Assembly: GCA_903887375.1 (NCBI GenBank)
Contig: CAISPN010000074.1
Location: forward strand, 40,610-104,609
From: an uncultured cyanobacterium
Lineage (GTDB): Bacteria > Cyanobacteriota > Cyanobacteriia > Cyanobacteriales > Microcystaceae
DNA: 64,000 nt
Direction of reading: 5' to 3'
Below the pieces are notes generated by a model. It was not told the DNA's origin. It saw only the letters and a program-made list of their open reading frames with translations, and made no database searches. This document shows, piece after piece, positions 27,802-37,336 of this stretch. The position numbers were made by a program, and so were the translations under genes. Position 1 is the stretch's first letter; the number at the start of each line of letters is the position of its first letter.

Positions 27802-30024
27802 CTATAACACTTTTTTCATATAGCTACGCCAGAGGGAAGCTGCTTGTGAACTGTTGCTGTTAGTAGGATGGTTATTGTCATTGCCAAGCCAGATCCCAGT
27901 AGTTAAATTGCGTGAGGGTATATAGCCAATGAACCAAAGATCTACATTATTGTTGGTCGTGCCGGTTTTGCCAGCTTCTTCGCCTAGACCAAGACTAGCT
28001 GAACTGCCCGTACCATGATCTACTACACCTTGTAGTAAACTAGTCATAGTGTTAGCCAGATCAGCTGAAAGTACCTCCTGGTGGGCACTAGCATCATTTT
28101 GAGCAACGTAGATCTCTCTACAGGTTGAAATCTTCTTCTGGATCTTACAATCGCCAGCATCTAATATACGCTTGATAGCATGTGGTCTGTTCCATTTACC
28201 ATGATCTGCTACAGCAGCGTAAGAGCCGGTGATATCCAAAAGAGATACTTCACTTTGTCCGAGTACTAATCCTGGTACTGGATTAAGTGGTGATGTAATT
28301 CCTAAGCTTTTGGCAGTTTTGACAATATTATCAAGTCCCACATCTTGAGCAATTCTCAGGGCAATCGCATTTTCTGATTGAGCAATACCCCCATACATAT
28401 TGGTTGGACCACCAGTTCTTTCGCAGGCTTTATATTGCAAACCCTGCCAAAACAAAGAATCACAGGAATAGACTCGAGTTGGAGGAATTCCTTGTTTGAG
28501 AGCCGTGAGATAGGTAAATAGCTTAAAAGTCGATCCGGGTTGTCTTCTGGCTTGAGTGGCTCTATTGTATTGACTATCTTTATAATCTTTGCCCCCAACT
28601 AGGGCTAGAATTTCCCCGGTTTTACTATTGAGAGTAATTAGAGAGCCTTGAGAGGTATCTATTTTTTTTAAACTGGCTTCTGCTTTTTCTTGCGTGGGGA
28701 TATCAAGAGCCGTTTCGACAATGAAGTTACCCTCTAGGGCTAGATCCTTGCCCAACACATTTCTCAATTCCTCCAGGACGTGGCTATAGTAATAGGGAGC
28801 AATTATCTCTGAGAGGGATTTTTTGGCCTTGGGGCTTACTTGAATAAAAGAGCGCCTTGCCCTGTTACCTTCTTGTTGGCTGAGCATATGCTGCTCTACC
28901 ATACGTGAAATTACCCTATTTCTCAACTGTAGGGTCATGTCATAGTTAGTGACAGGATTATAAAGATTGGGAGCTGGCAGCATTGCTACTAAAGTGGCAG
29001 CTTCTTCTGGGAAAAGATCTCGGGCTGATTTGTCAAAATAAAATCGAGCAGCATCCTCAAAACCATAGATCCCCTCTCCCAGATATACCCGATTGAGATA
29101 GGTCCGCAAAATTTCATCTTTACTATAAGTCGCTTCTAACTTGAGAGCAACCACCATTTCCTTGATTTTGCGATTGAAGGTATTCTCACGGCCTACTTCT
29201 GGAAATAGACTGCGGGCAAGCTGCTGGGTTAATGTACTAGCTCCTTGGCGAATTTGTTTAGAGCGTGAATCTATCAAAGTTGCTCTGACTACCCCGAAAG
29301 GATCAACACCAAAATGCCAATAGAATCTGCTATCTTCTGAAGCTAAAAGAGCATGCCGCAAATTGGGAGAAAAATCGTTCAATTTTGCCAACTCTTGGTG
29401 AGCAGTATTAATTTGGCTACGCAAAGGAGTTTGGTTATCATCTGCATAGATCACAACAGGTTCATTTTTGACCATCGGCAGGGGATAAACTTGGTACTTG
29501 TTCCCCTCATTGATTAACCAGAATGAAGCTAAACCTACCACCGTAGCAGCGCCATATAAGCAATAGCTCAGTGTTCTGAGCCAAACTGGAGGAGGATTGT
29601 CATAATTAAGGGTGACTGAATCTTTAATCTCAGGTGGACCTAGAGTGATCTTATCTCTATGTTTGAGTGGGAAGGAATTAGTAATCCTCTTACGTCCAAT
29701 GTATATACCGTTAGTAGAATTTTCATCCTTAATCAAAAAACGCCTCGGCTGCTTAGGATCTCTATTTAAACTGCAATGTACCGTACTAACGACTTCATTG
29801 CGTACTACGATATCACAAGCACGAGAGCTACGTCCTACTAAATAGCGATCCCCAATCAACTGGTAAACTAAAGGCTTGACTCCTCGCTCTTGCTGTACAG
29901 ATATTTGAGGTACCCTTGCTCCCTTTTTGAGAGGAATTGGGCTCATTTTTTGTCGCACATTATGCACAGCCTGGGTCATCATTTGAGTCCAAGCGCTTTT
30001 GTTACCAGAAGTTGGATTGTTCAT
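27802..30024 (-). CDS. Class A penicillin-binding protein with N-terminal FHA domain
   Basis: A bifunctional peptidoglycan synthase of 740 aa. Residues about 50-150 form an FHA phosphothreonine-binding domain (YLVGRSSRACDIVVRNEVVS, then ENSTNGIYIGRKRI). A membrane segment (YCLYGAATVVGLASFWL) precedes the GT51 glycosyltransferase (LLASEDSRFYWHFGVDPFG, GASTLTQQLARS, EILRTYLNRVYLGEG). The transpeptidase has QPGSTFKLF (SxxK), a SEN motif and KTGTTNNNVD. FHA-PBP fusions are known from cyanobacteria and suggest control by Ser/Thr phosphorylation. No kinase gene is adjacent. Confidence 0.95.
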   Translation of the reverse strand: MNNPTSGNKSAWTQMMTQAVHNVRQKMSPIPLKKGARVPQISVQQERGVKPLVYQLIGDRYLVGRSSRACDIVVRNEVVSTVHCSLNRDPKQPRRFLIKDENSTNGIYIGRKRITNSFPLKHRDKITLGPPEIKDSVTLNYDNPPPVWLRTLSYCLYGAATVVGLASFWLINEGNKYQVYPLPMVKNEPVVIYADDNQTPLRSQINTAHQELAKLNDFSPNLRHALLASEDSRFYWHFGVDPFGVVRATLIDSRSKQIRQGASTLTQQLARSLFPEVGRENTFNRKIKEMVVALKLEATYSKDEILRTYLNRVYLGEGIYGFEDAARFYFDKSARDLFPEEAATLVAMLPAPNLYNPVTNYDMTLQLRNRVISRMVEQHMLSQQEGNRARRSFIQVSPKAKKSLSEIIAPYYYSHVLEELRNVLGKDLALEGNFIVETALDIPTQEKAEASLKKIDTSQGSLITLNSKTGEILALVGGKDYKDSQYNRATQARRQPGSTFKLFTYLTALKQGIPPTRVYSCDSLFWQGLQYKACERTGGPTNMYGGIAQSENAIALRIAQDVGLDNIVKTAKSLGITSPLNPVPGLVLGQSEVSLLDITGSYAAVADHGKWNRPHAIKRILDAGDCKIQKKISTCREIYVAQNDASAHQEVLSADLANTMTSLLQGVVDHGTGSSASLGLGEEAGKTGTTNNNVDLWFIGYIPSRNLTTGIWLGNDNNHPTNSNSSQAASLWRSYMKKVL

Positions 30025-30105
30025 ACTCGCCTAGGCAAGGTTATAGTCACTATATTCAGCTTACCTTAACAGTTAATCTGTTGCTGAGATATAAAAAGTA
30101 CAAAC

Positions 30106-30894
30106 TTATTTTCTGGCTTGGACTAGAAATACTCTTTCTACATCAGGAACATCTCGAGGTGGTAACACCCAAGTGTAGCGTCCAAAATTTGCGCCTTCTT
30201 GACCGGGTTCAAAAACTTGAGCGGTCCAACCGTATTGACCTAGGAGTTCTTCTGGAGAATCAAAGCCAGAATACCAATGACCTTTATAGGGTTTGTATTC
30301 TATACTTTTTACATTCACTAAATCTAAGCCTAGATAACTATCAGCAGTAGTTAGAAGGTCTATCGCTTGAAGCAAACGGTGGACTTCTGTTGAAGTTAAA
30401 TACATTAAAAGTCCTTCTAATAACCAGACTGAAGGTAGATTGGGTTGATACCCCTGAGCTAGCAAGAGATCTGACCAGGGTTGCTTTAAATCAACCCCCA
30501 ACAGATGATGTTCACAATTAGGAGTAAAATCTCCGAGAATAGCTGCCTTGATCTCAAGAACTTGCGGCTGGTCTAATTCGTAGATTTTAATATCCGATGA
30601 CCAAGGAAGACGATACGCTCTCGTATCTAATCCAGAAGCTAAAATGACTATTTGCTTAGCTTTGATTTCTGGAGAAAACAGAAAATCATCAAAAAAACGA
30701 GTTCTTACTGCTATGTAAGCAATATCTTGTTCTGTTAATTTTTCTTTGACAAAAGTAAATGCTTCTTCTTTAGCTAAACTTGAAGCAAACGGATCATTGA
30801 ATAAGCGATCTGCTTTTTCTGTCTCGATAGCTCTGCTTGCAGCCATCATTTGAGCGGTAAATCCGACAAAATTATCTAAATCTTTATGTGTCAT
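30106..30894 (-). CDS. SAM-dependent methyltransferase, LCM/TIGR00027-like
   Basis: A 262 aa class I methyltransferase related to leucine carboxyl methyltransferase. It starts with the family pattern DNFVGFTAQMMAASRAIETE and LFNDPFASSLA, followed by the SAM motif VILASGLDTRAYRLPW, IYELDQPQVLEIK and PSVWLLEGLLMYLT. In other bacteria related enzymes methylate carboxylates of secondary metabolites. Next to it is a CYP120-type P450 on the same strand (137 bases away), so a shared small-molecule pathway is possible but not shown. Confidence 0.88.
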   Translation of the reverse strand: MTHKDLDNFVGFTAQMMAASRAIETEKADRLFNDPFASSLAKEEAFTFVKEKLTEQDIAYIAVRTRFFDDFLFSPEIKAKQIVILASGLDTRAYRLPWSSDIKIYELDQPQVLEIKAAILGDFTPNCEHHLLGVDLKQPWSDLLLAQGYQPNLPSVWLLEGLLMYLTSTEVHRLLQAIDLLTTADSYLGLDLVNVKSIEYKPYKGHWYSGFDSPEELLGQYGWTAQVFEPGQEGANFGRYTWVLPPRDVPDVERVFLVQARK

Positions 30895-31031
30895 TTTTGG
30901 TTTGCCTGATAGATGGATCTCATCCCAAGATTGAAAAAATCAAATTTTTTTACTAAAGAATAACCGCACTATTGCATACTGATTCACCCCTTCTGGAGAC
31001 TCAACCACATTAAAAAAAGAACGATGATTCC

Positions 31032-32369
31032 TCAATCTCTTTTTCCTTGTCTAGAGAATCTCACCTTTAAGCCGTCTTTTGGATGAGGAGTTGGTATTGT
31101 TGTTACTAAGGTCAAGTCCTGTGGCAATAGGCTCCAGTCATATTCCTGCAAAAGCCTGGCGGCAAAGAGCTTCATTTCTAAGCGAGCAAACTCCCTCCCT
31201 AAACATTCCCGTAATCCGCCACCAAATGGGACAAGGCTAAAAGGCTTGGTTTTGTCCTCGGCTCGTTCAGGACTGAAGCGTTCTGGGTCAAACTGTTCAG
31301 GCGCAGGAAAAATTTCACTTTTTTGGTGAGTTAAATTGATCTCATAAAGTATGTTCCATCCCTTGGGAATGGTAAAACCGTCAAACTCACATGACTCTAA
31401 AACCTGACGAAACCCACCCCCTACGGGTGCAATACAACGTAGTACCTCTTTTAAGACCTGCTCTAGGTAAGTCATCTCTTTGAGAGTTTCAGTAGTCAGA
31501 GGTAATCCTAAGAATTGGGCTTGTTCAGCTCTGGCTTTGTCTCTAACAGATGGATGCTGAGCTAAAAGTAAGCAGAAAGAAGAGAGCGCAGAGGTCAATG
31601 TTTCATGTCCTGCAAACAATAAACTTAATATTTGGTCTTTCAGTTCTTCTAAATTTAACGGATTATCAAACTCATCCCGAGCCCGAAGTAGTAAGCCTAG
31701 CGCATCATTACCCTGATCAGGTTGCTGATGTCGCTTTTGGATCAACTCTTCGATCCCGTTAAGAAGTTGTTCTCGGCAACGGTAAGCCTTGCCAAAAAGA
31801 GTCCAAGGCAGGTTCCAAGGAAGGCTGAAGAGTCCTTGCGCCCAAGTTTCAAACCATTGACTCAAAGGCTTTTGAGAAGCTTGATCCAGACCTATTAGTA
31901 GTTTACAGGCAATGTCAAAGGTATAGTTTTTTAGTTCTGGATACCACATGAAGGTTTCCATATTAGTCCAGCGCTCTAGGTATTGATCACTGATAGCAGT
32001 CATGGCAGGAAGATAACCCGCTAGGGCGCGGGGTTGAAAAGCTTGCGCCATTAGTCTACGACGTTGAGTATGCACATCTCCCGTTTGCAGAGGCAACGAA
32101 TCTTGACCAAGGAGCATCTTGACGCTAGGTGGCCAGTTGACTACAAAATATTTGTTTTCGTTGGTGAGGACGAAAAAGTTGGCTTCAGGACCTTTGAGAA
32201 AGACGGTAGGACTACCTAAAATATTGCTTTTAAAAATTGAACCATATTCCTGATGACGCTTTTTAGCAAAGTCAGGATCATTTAAAAAATTGAATGTTTC
32301 GCCAATGATGGGAACGCCAAAACTTCCAGGCGGTAAGGTTACAGAACTTTTTTCCATCTCTGTAGACAT
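31032..32369 (-). CDS. cyp120: Cytochrome P450, CYP120 type (retinoid hydroxylase-like)
   Basis: A 445 aa soluble P450. The N-terminus LPPGSFGVPIIGETFNFLND resembles Synechocystis CYP120A1, a retinoic acid hydroxylase. The I-helix is FAGHETLTSALS, the ExxR helix VLKEVLR, and the heme loop PFGGGLRECLGREFARLE with its Cys thiolate. No membrane anchor is present, in line with CYP120. Likely substrates are apocarotenoids or retinoids (inference from family). The neighbour downstream is a methyltransferase; upstream is the frameshifted repeat protein. Confidence 0.93.
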   Translation of the reverse strand: MSTEMEKSSVTLPPGSFGVPIIGETFNFLNDPDFAKKRHQEYGSIFKSNILGSPTVFLKGPEANFFVLTNENKYFVVNWPPSVKMLLGQDSLPLQTGDVHTQRRRLMAQAFQPRALAGYLPAMTAISDQYLERWTNMETFMWYPELKNYTFDIACKLLIGLDQASQKPLSQWFETWAQGLFSLPWNLPWTLFGKAYRCREQLLNGIEELIQKRHQQPDQGNDALGLLLRARDEFDNPLNLEELKDQILSLLFAGHETLTSALSSFCLLLAQHPSVRDKARAEQAQFLGLPLTTETLKEMTYLEQVLKEVLRCIAPVGGGFRQVLESCEFDGFTIPKGWNILYEINLTHQKSEIFPAPEQFDPERFSPERAEDKTKPFSLVPFGGGLRECLGREFARLEMKLFAARLLQEYDWSLLPQDLTLVTTIPTPHPKDGLKVRFSRQGKRD

Positions 32370-32498
32370 TAAAAATTTTCTTTTATTCCTACTTGTATTA
32401 TAGTAGCAAAAAACGTGTTGGCTTTTCCAGGTTGTTAAAACTGTATTAAGATATTGGCGAAAATGAGGTAGATGCTCCCCACTTTAAGTAACCAAAAC

Positions 32499-34555
32499 TT
32501 ATCCAGTTACTGTTGAGCTGAGATTATTGAAATTAAAGGATTTATTGCCAACTACAAGGTTAGTAAAACCTTCGAGATACATAGTGGCTCCATTGCTTGA
32601 AAGTGTTGTGAAAGATCCGTTAATACCGTTACTAGTATTTGCAGAACTCACAGTATAGGTTCCACTGAGTAATTTCAAGGTATCTGTTCCTCCTCCACCG
32701 ATTACAGTCTGATTACCAAAACCTATGACGGCATCTTTGCCAGAGCCTAGTTTGATAGTCCCGTTGCCACCAAAACCACCATTGGCAGTAACAGTATCAT
32801 TCCCTTTACCTGTCAAATTAATTGTGCCGCTGTTGTAGATGCCATAAGTACTACCTGTGCCTGTAATCGAGTCGTTTTTATCGCCTGTGATGGAGATAGT
32901 GCCTGTATTATAAATACCATCGACTTGAGTAGAATTAACACTGGCAACTGGAGAGGTAACAGTAGCATCGGCAGTACCAGTTATGTCTCCATCGACTAAT
33001 GTGATTTTGCCTGCACCCGAATCTAGGGTACTATTCCAAATACCATAGACTAATGCAGAAGAAGAATTAGAGATATTAGCATTGGCACTGCCAGCAATTT
33101 CTCCAACACCAGCACTAATGGTTCCATAGTTGGCAACACCGTAGACCAGAGCAGAATAAACAACGCTAGCAGGATAAACGGTATTGGCAATAGTGGCCTT
33201 GGCATTGCCAGTGATGGTGCCATTACCTGCATTTATGGTTCCTCCTGAATTGTTTTCTATTGCAATAGACTCATCACAATACTGAACTGATCATTTGGGC
33301 TGCTTAAAAGAGTCGGATCAGGTCCTCCTGCATCTTTGGGATTAGATTTACCTGTAGCTACAAGATTGGCATTACCAGTAATCTGATTGTTTCCTCCGCC
33401 TGCGTCTATTGTCCCTCCAGCATTCCAAATCCCAAAAGACCAATCTCCAGGAGTATTCCCTCCATCGTTTGTAATCTCGTTTAATGCATCTGCTGTAACG
33501 GTAACCGAGTCATTGCCTGTAATTTTATCGTTACCAGAACCTGTTACTATGCTCCCTCCCGGAGTATTGTGAATTCCTATTGATTCACCAAATAGAATAT
33601 TGCCACTGTTTACAAAATTAGACATTGTAACTGAGGCATTTCCAGTAATTTCGTTATTACCATTTCCCGTTTTTATGGTACTAGTAAGATTTTGAATGCC
33701 ATAGGCATTTCCTTCTAGATTATTAGAGTCAATTGTTACAGGGGAGTTGGGAGAAACAATGGTAGTAGCATTACCTAGAATACGGTTATTGCCATTTCCT
33801 ATAACTATTGATTGGGGCTCCTGATAAAGTTGGTGAATACCAACGGCACCAAAAACGACTTGAGTACCATTAACAACTTGCACGGCAAGAGTTCCTTTCG
33901 ATGTCGAATCTCCCTCAATCAGATTGTTACCATCTCCTGCGGTAATAGAACTACTGCCATTTCCAATAAGATTCCCGTTAGAGTCTGTATTGGCTTCATT
34001 ACCAATCCCAAAGGACCAAATATTTTGCCCATTTGATGTAAGTTCAGAAGCGGTATTTCCAGCATCTGTAGACGTGGCAATCCCCGTTAGTTTGTTATTA
34101 CCAGAACCTAGATTGATTTGATTTTGGTTACGAATCCCAAATACATCATAGGGAGTTAATACTTCCAGTTGATTTGAACCATAAGCAATCCCGGTTATAT
34201 TATCATTACCGGTTCCTGTATTCAAAATGCCAGTAACCAAGATACCATTGACAAACTGAGTACCAGTTGCATTTCCAGTAATGCTGTCATTGCCACCACT
34301 GGCATTCAAGGTTCCAGCGATCAAAACACCATCTACATCTTGAGCAGTATTGTTAGTGGCAGTCCCACTGATAACATCTTTGCCTTTTCCAGTATTTACA
34401 GTGTCATTTGATTTAACTTGAACAGCTGTAGGATCATTGGTGTTTACAATTACCTCATTTGATTGATTATTCCATGTTCCCAATAAAGGTGTTGGACTTG
34501 AATCTAAATACCAACCTTGTGCATTTAAGTCTACTGTGTTATTTGAAGTGGTCAT
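32499..34555 (-). pseudogene. Frameshifted Gly/Asn-rich repeat protein (RTX-like or beta-helix)
   Basis: Start ATG at 34553-34555 with GAGG eight bases upstream (the frame extends to 34609). The first 430 codons encode about a dozen imperfect 30-40 residue repeats of the form GxGNNxITGNA with IGI.N or G.GNDKITG, as in secreted beta-strand-repeat proteins. The frame stops at 33257. The same repeats resume in another frame from about 33275 down to 32499 (ESIAIENNSGGTINAGNGTI), ending with IGFGNQTVIGGGGTDTLKLL and a unique C-terminal domain. Restoring one base near 33273-33278 would join them into one protein of about 685 aa. Small open frames at 33050-33232 and 32499-32816 are parts or shadows of this. 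Confidence 0.8.
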
Positions 34556-34739
34556 GATTAAAACCTCATTATTTATAAAATATTTGCCAACATTTGCACT
34601 TAATAGCAATCGTAATTAAGAGCTTGTATAAATTTATGTATGAAAAAATTAAATAGTTTGAATTGAATAAATAATCTTAACTAAAATCATTTTTCATAAT
34701 ATATGAATCTTCTAGAATTTAATTAACAACTAACAAAAA

Positions 34740-34785
34740 CTCCCAACATTAGGACTCAGTTGGTCACCAAAGTGGGAGAATTTTT
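34740..34785. terminator. Possible bidirectional hairpin
   Basis: CTCCCA (34740-34745) pairs with TGGGAG (34773-34778), with an inner palindrome TTGGTCACCAA between them. A-rich sequence precedes and ATTTTTATT follows, so it could stop transcripts on either strand. It lies in the 250-base gap between the repeat-protein pseudogene and the GNAT remnant; I see nothing else in that gap. Confidence 0.5.
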
Positions 34786-34863
34786 ATTAAATATAGTTTC
34801 TAGTATTTCAAACTAATGTCGTTTGTCTCAAATTTTCTGAAAAGTGACATTAATGTATGTTTA

Positions 34864-35067
34864 TTAAGAACTACTGTTTGTCGAAGTTGTATGAAAAAGA
34901 GCATCTTTAACTTTGGTCATAAGTGTCATGGGGTCGACAGGTGAGGCAGTAAAACCGCACCTCTCATAAAAGGCTTTTGCATCTTCCGAGATGGCAGGTA
35001 CAAGAATTGCTCGTATTCCTGCTATTTCAGCAGCCTGAAGCGTACGAAGAATTGCATCACGTAGAAG
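34864..35067 (-). pseudogene. GNAT acetyltransferase C-terminal remnant (toxin-type)
   Basis: The frame from 35229 encodes 121 aa, but only the last 67 or so residues look like a real protein: LLRDAILRTLQAAEIAGIRA, then AISEDAKAFYERCGFTASP and DPMTLMTKVKDAL. This is the C-terminal acetyl-CoA-binding half of the small GNAT toxins that pair with DUF1778 antitoxins. The upstream part of the frame (FAWRIILLDQFTSIALLKS) does not resemble the missing half and overlaps the umuD start region. No antitoxin gene is seen. I read it as a truncated remnant. Confidence 0.7.
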
Positions 35068-35218
35068 CCAAAAAAAGTCTGATCCAGAAAAATATAGCCT
35101 GAGCTCTTTGACAAGATGATTCAAGCATGAATTGTGATTATGGTTCGATTGTTCAGTTGATTTTAGCAAGGCAATTGAGGTAAATTGATCTAGTAAGATG
35201 ATTCGCCAGGCAAACAGG

Positions 35219-35662
35219 ATGACAACCAATAACCCTACCCTTGTCGCTCAAACCTATCGTCCAGTTTTAAAAACCAAGATTGCTCTGCCTCTGTTTACCT
35301 GTCCCGTCTCGGCTGGATTTCCCTCTCCTGCTGAAGATTATGTAGAGGGCAAATTAGATCTAAACCAATATCTGATTAAACATCCTGTAGCTACATTTTT
35401 TGTAAGGGTTACAGGTGATTCCATGATTGGCTCCGGTATCCATTCAGGTGATCTGTTGATAGTAGATCGTTCGCTTGAAGCCAAGAATAACAAAGTCATT
35501 ATTGCTGTAGTTGATGGAGAGCTTTTGGTAAAGCGTTTAAGAATTCAGAAAAAACAAATAATGTTGGTTGCAGATAATCCTGAATATCCCTCTCTAGTTA
35601 TCCAAGGAGAAATGAACTTTGAGGTATGGGGAGTAGTCACCAACGTAATTCATTCCCTATGA
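35219..35662 (+). CDS. umuD: SOS mutagenesis protein UmuD (S24 peptidase)
   Basis: Self-cleaving subunit of DNA polymerase V. The probable cleavage site Ala-Gly is in SAGFPSPAEDYVEG; the catalytic Ser is in RVTGDSMIGSGIHSGDLLIVD and the Lys in DGELLVKRLRI. The frame opens at 35198 (MIRQANR), but MTTNNPTLVAQ at 35219 starts closer to the usual length. The last bases overlap umuC as ATGA. I see no convincing LexA box upstream; the promoter region was probably altered where the GNAT remnant abuts it. Confidence 0.93.
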   Translation: MTTNNPTLVAQTYRPVLKTKIALPLFTCPVSAGFPSPAEDYVEGKLDLNQYLIKHPVATFFVRVTGDSMIGSGIHSGDLLIVDRSLEAKNNKVIIAVVDGELLVKRLRIQKKQIMLVADNPEYPSLVIQGEMNFEVWGVVTNVIHSL

Positions 35663-36927
35663 TTGTCGCTCTGGTGGATTGTAATAATTTTTATGTTTCT
35701 TGCGAAAGGGTATTTCAACCTAAACTATGGGGAAAGCCTGTCGTAGTACTTTCTAACAATGATGGCTGCGTAGTAGCTCGCTCACCTGAAGTTAAAGCTT
35801 TAGGAGTAGCGATGGGAGTTCCTTTTTTCAAGATTGCTCCCCTAGTTAGAAAGCATGATATTCAAGTTTTCTCATCTAACTATGCCCTCTATGGAGACTT
35901 ATCCAATAGAGTAATGACAACATTGGAGCAATTTAGCCCTGAAGTTGAAATTTATTCGATAGATGAAGCTTTTATCAACCTTTCCAATTTTGCTCAGATG
36001 AACCTGAGTGAGTATGCTACCAGCATCAAAGAAACGGTTAGACAATGGACCGGCATTCCGGTCTCAATTGGAATTGGACCAAGTAAAGTATTAGCCAAAG
36101 TAGCAACTGAAGTTGCCAAGAAAACAAAGCTGGGAGTGTATCATCTCGAATCAGCCGAGCAAGCAGATGAGATTTTGTCCAAAATGCCTGTTAGAGATAT
36201 CTGGGGTATTGGGAGTCGTTTAAATAAATGGCTAAATACACAAGGAATTTTAACTGCGCTGCAATTCAAGCAAGCCAATGAAGGTTTGATTCAGAAAAAG
36301 ATGGGCGTAGTAGGTCAAAGGCTATTACTAGAGCTAAAAGGATATTCCTGCTTGCCCATTGAAGTGATGCCTAATCCAAAGCAGGAAACCTGCGTTTCTC
36401 GCTCCTTTGCCAAACCTGTAACCAACTTAGGAGAACTCAAAGAAGCGATCACTCTCTATCTCTCTAGAGCAGCTGAGAAAATCAGAAACCAAAAACAGAG
36501 AGCCAATATTTTAATTGTCTTTATCAGAAGTAGTATTTATTCTGAACAACCGGTTTCACGCTCATTAGCTATAACTTTACCCACAGCTAGTAACTACACT
36601 CCAGAATTGTTGGCTCATGCCCTTGGGTCCTTAGAGACAATCTATTTACCCAACTACCAATACAAAAAAGCAGGAGTGATTCTCTCAGGTTTACAACCAG
36701 AATCAATTAGACAGTGTAATCTGTTTGAAACCGAAAGAGACTTGCAATCTCAAGAGAATTTAATTGCAGTTGTAGATCAAATTAATAGAAAGTACGGTGC
36801 AGAAACTGTGACTTTTGGAATAGTTGGCAAGAGGCAGTCTTGGAGAATGAGAGCTGAGAAACGCTCTTGGCGATTCACAACAAAATGGGATGAACTACCC
36901 TTGGCTAAAGCTGGATACTGGAATTGA
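35659..36927 (+). CDS. umuC: DNA polymerase V catalytic subunit UmuC
   Basis: Y-family translesion polymerase of 422 aa. I take the ATG at 35659-35661, overlapping the umuD stop, instead of the upstream frame start at 35626. Motifs: MIVALVDCNNFYVSCERVF (first metal Asp), VEIYSIDEAFINLS (catalytic DE), SIGIGPSKVLAKVATEVAK, and the helix-hairpin region DIWGIGSRLNKWL. The C-terminal little-finger domain is complete. umuDC is often on plasmids or islands and here sits in an accessory stretch between gene remnants. Confidence 0.96.
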   Translation: MIVALVDCNNFYVSCERVFQPKLWGKPVVVLSNNDGCVVARSPEVKALGVAMGVPFFKIAPLVRKHDIQVFSSNYALYGDLSNRVMTTLEQFSPEVEIYSIDEAFINLSNFAQMNLSEYATSIKETVRQWTGIPVSIGIGPSKVLAKVATEVAKKTKLGVYHLESAEQADEILSKMPVRDIWGIGSRLNKWLNTQGILTALQFKQANEGLIQKKMGVVGQRLLLELKGYSCLPIEVMPNPKQETCVSRSFAKPVTNLGELKEAITLYLSRAAEKIRNQKQRANILIVFIRSSIYSEQPVSRSLAITLPTASNYTPELLAHALGSLETIYLPNYQYKKAGVILSGLQPESIRQCNLFETERDLQSQENLIAVVDQINRKYGAETVTFGIVGKRQSWRMRAEKRSWRFTTKWDELPLAKAGYWN

Positions 36928-37012
36928 GTTGGAAGAATATCCCAGCAACGCTACATAAAAGCAGATATTTTATTATGACTGTTGAGAAATAGTTGGCGCA
37001 CTAGCGTTTTCT

Positions 37013-37225
37013 CTATACTTTTAAATGCTTGCCCTTGCAGACTATACATTCATAACTCTCATTAGCACTGCCTTGATCTACTATCGTCAAAGGAATAAGC
37101 TTTCCATTATTGTGATAACAATCAGCGCAGTAGGCAATTTCATCATTTTCATTGAGCTTACAAATATTATTAATAAAAATTAAGTTTTTACTATCAGATT
37201 CATGTCCTTGTGCTGGATTATTCAT
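37013..37225 (-). CDS. Small putative zinc-ribbon protein
   Basis: About 70 aa, with two CxxC pairs: AYCADCYHNNG and YECIVCKGKH, spaced by 29 residues, as in a zinc ribbon. The N-terminus MNNPAQGHESDSKN is polar. An alternative TTG start four codons upstream has AAGG nearer to it. No relatives are recognised. It may be a transcription-related or mobile-element accessory protein, but there is no direct evidence. Confidence 0.5.
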   Translation of the reverse strand: MNNPAQGHESDSKNLIFINNICKLNENDEIAYCADCYHNNGKLIPLTIVDQGSANESYECIVCKGKHLKV

Positions 37226-37336
37226 TGACTTATACAATTACCTTTTTTCTTAGGATCTTAGCATAACTTAATACTTAAAAAAGATATCATGGTCTATAGA
37301 TACAGTAATTATTGACTCTATTCACTATTTCGGGCA

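Noticed and set aside
30106..32369. Secondary-metabolite cluster from the methyltransferase and P450
   Set aside because: Two genes with a 137-base gap and no synthase nearby are not enough; the P450 resembles CYP120 retinoid hydroxylases.
33050..33232. Small separate protein on the minus strand inside the repeat region
   Set aside because: It is a shadow frame: the real coding frame here continues the GNGNN-type repeats of the frameshifted protein.
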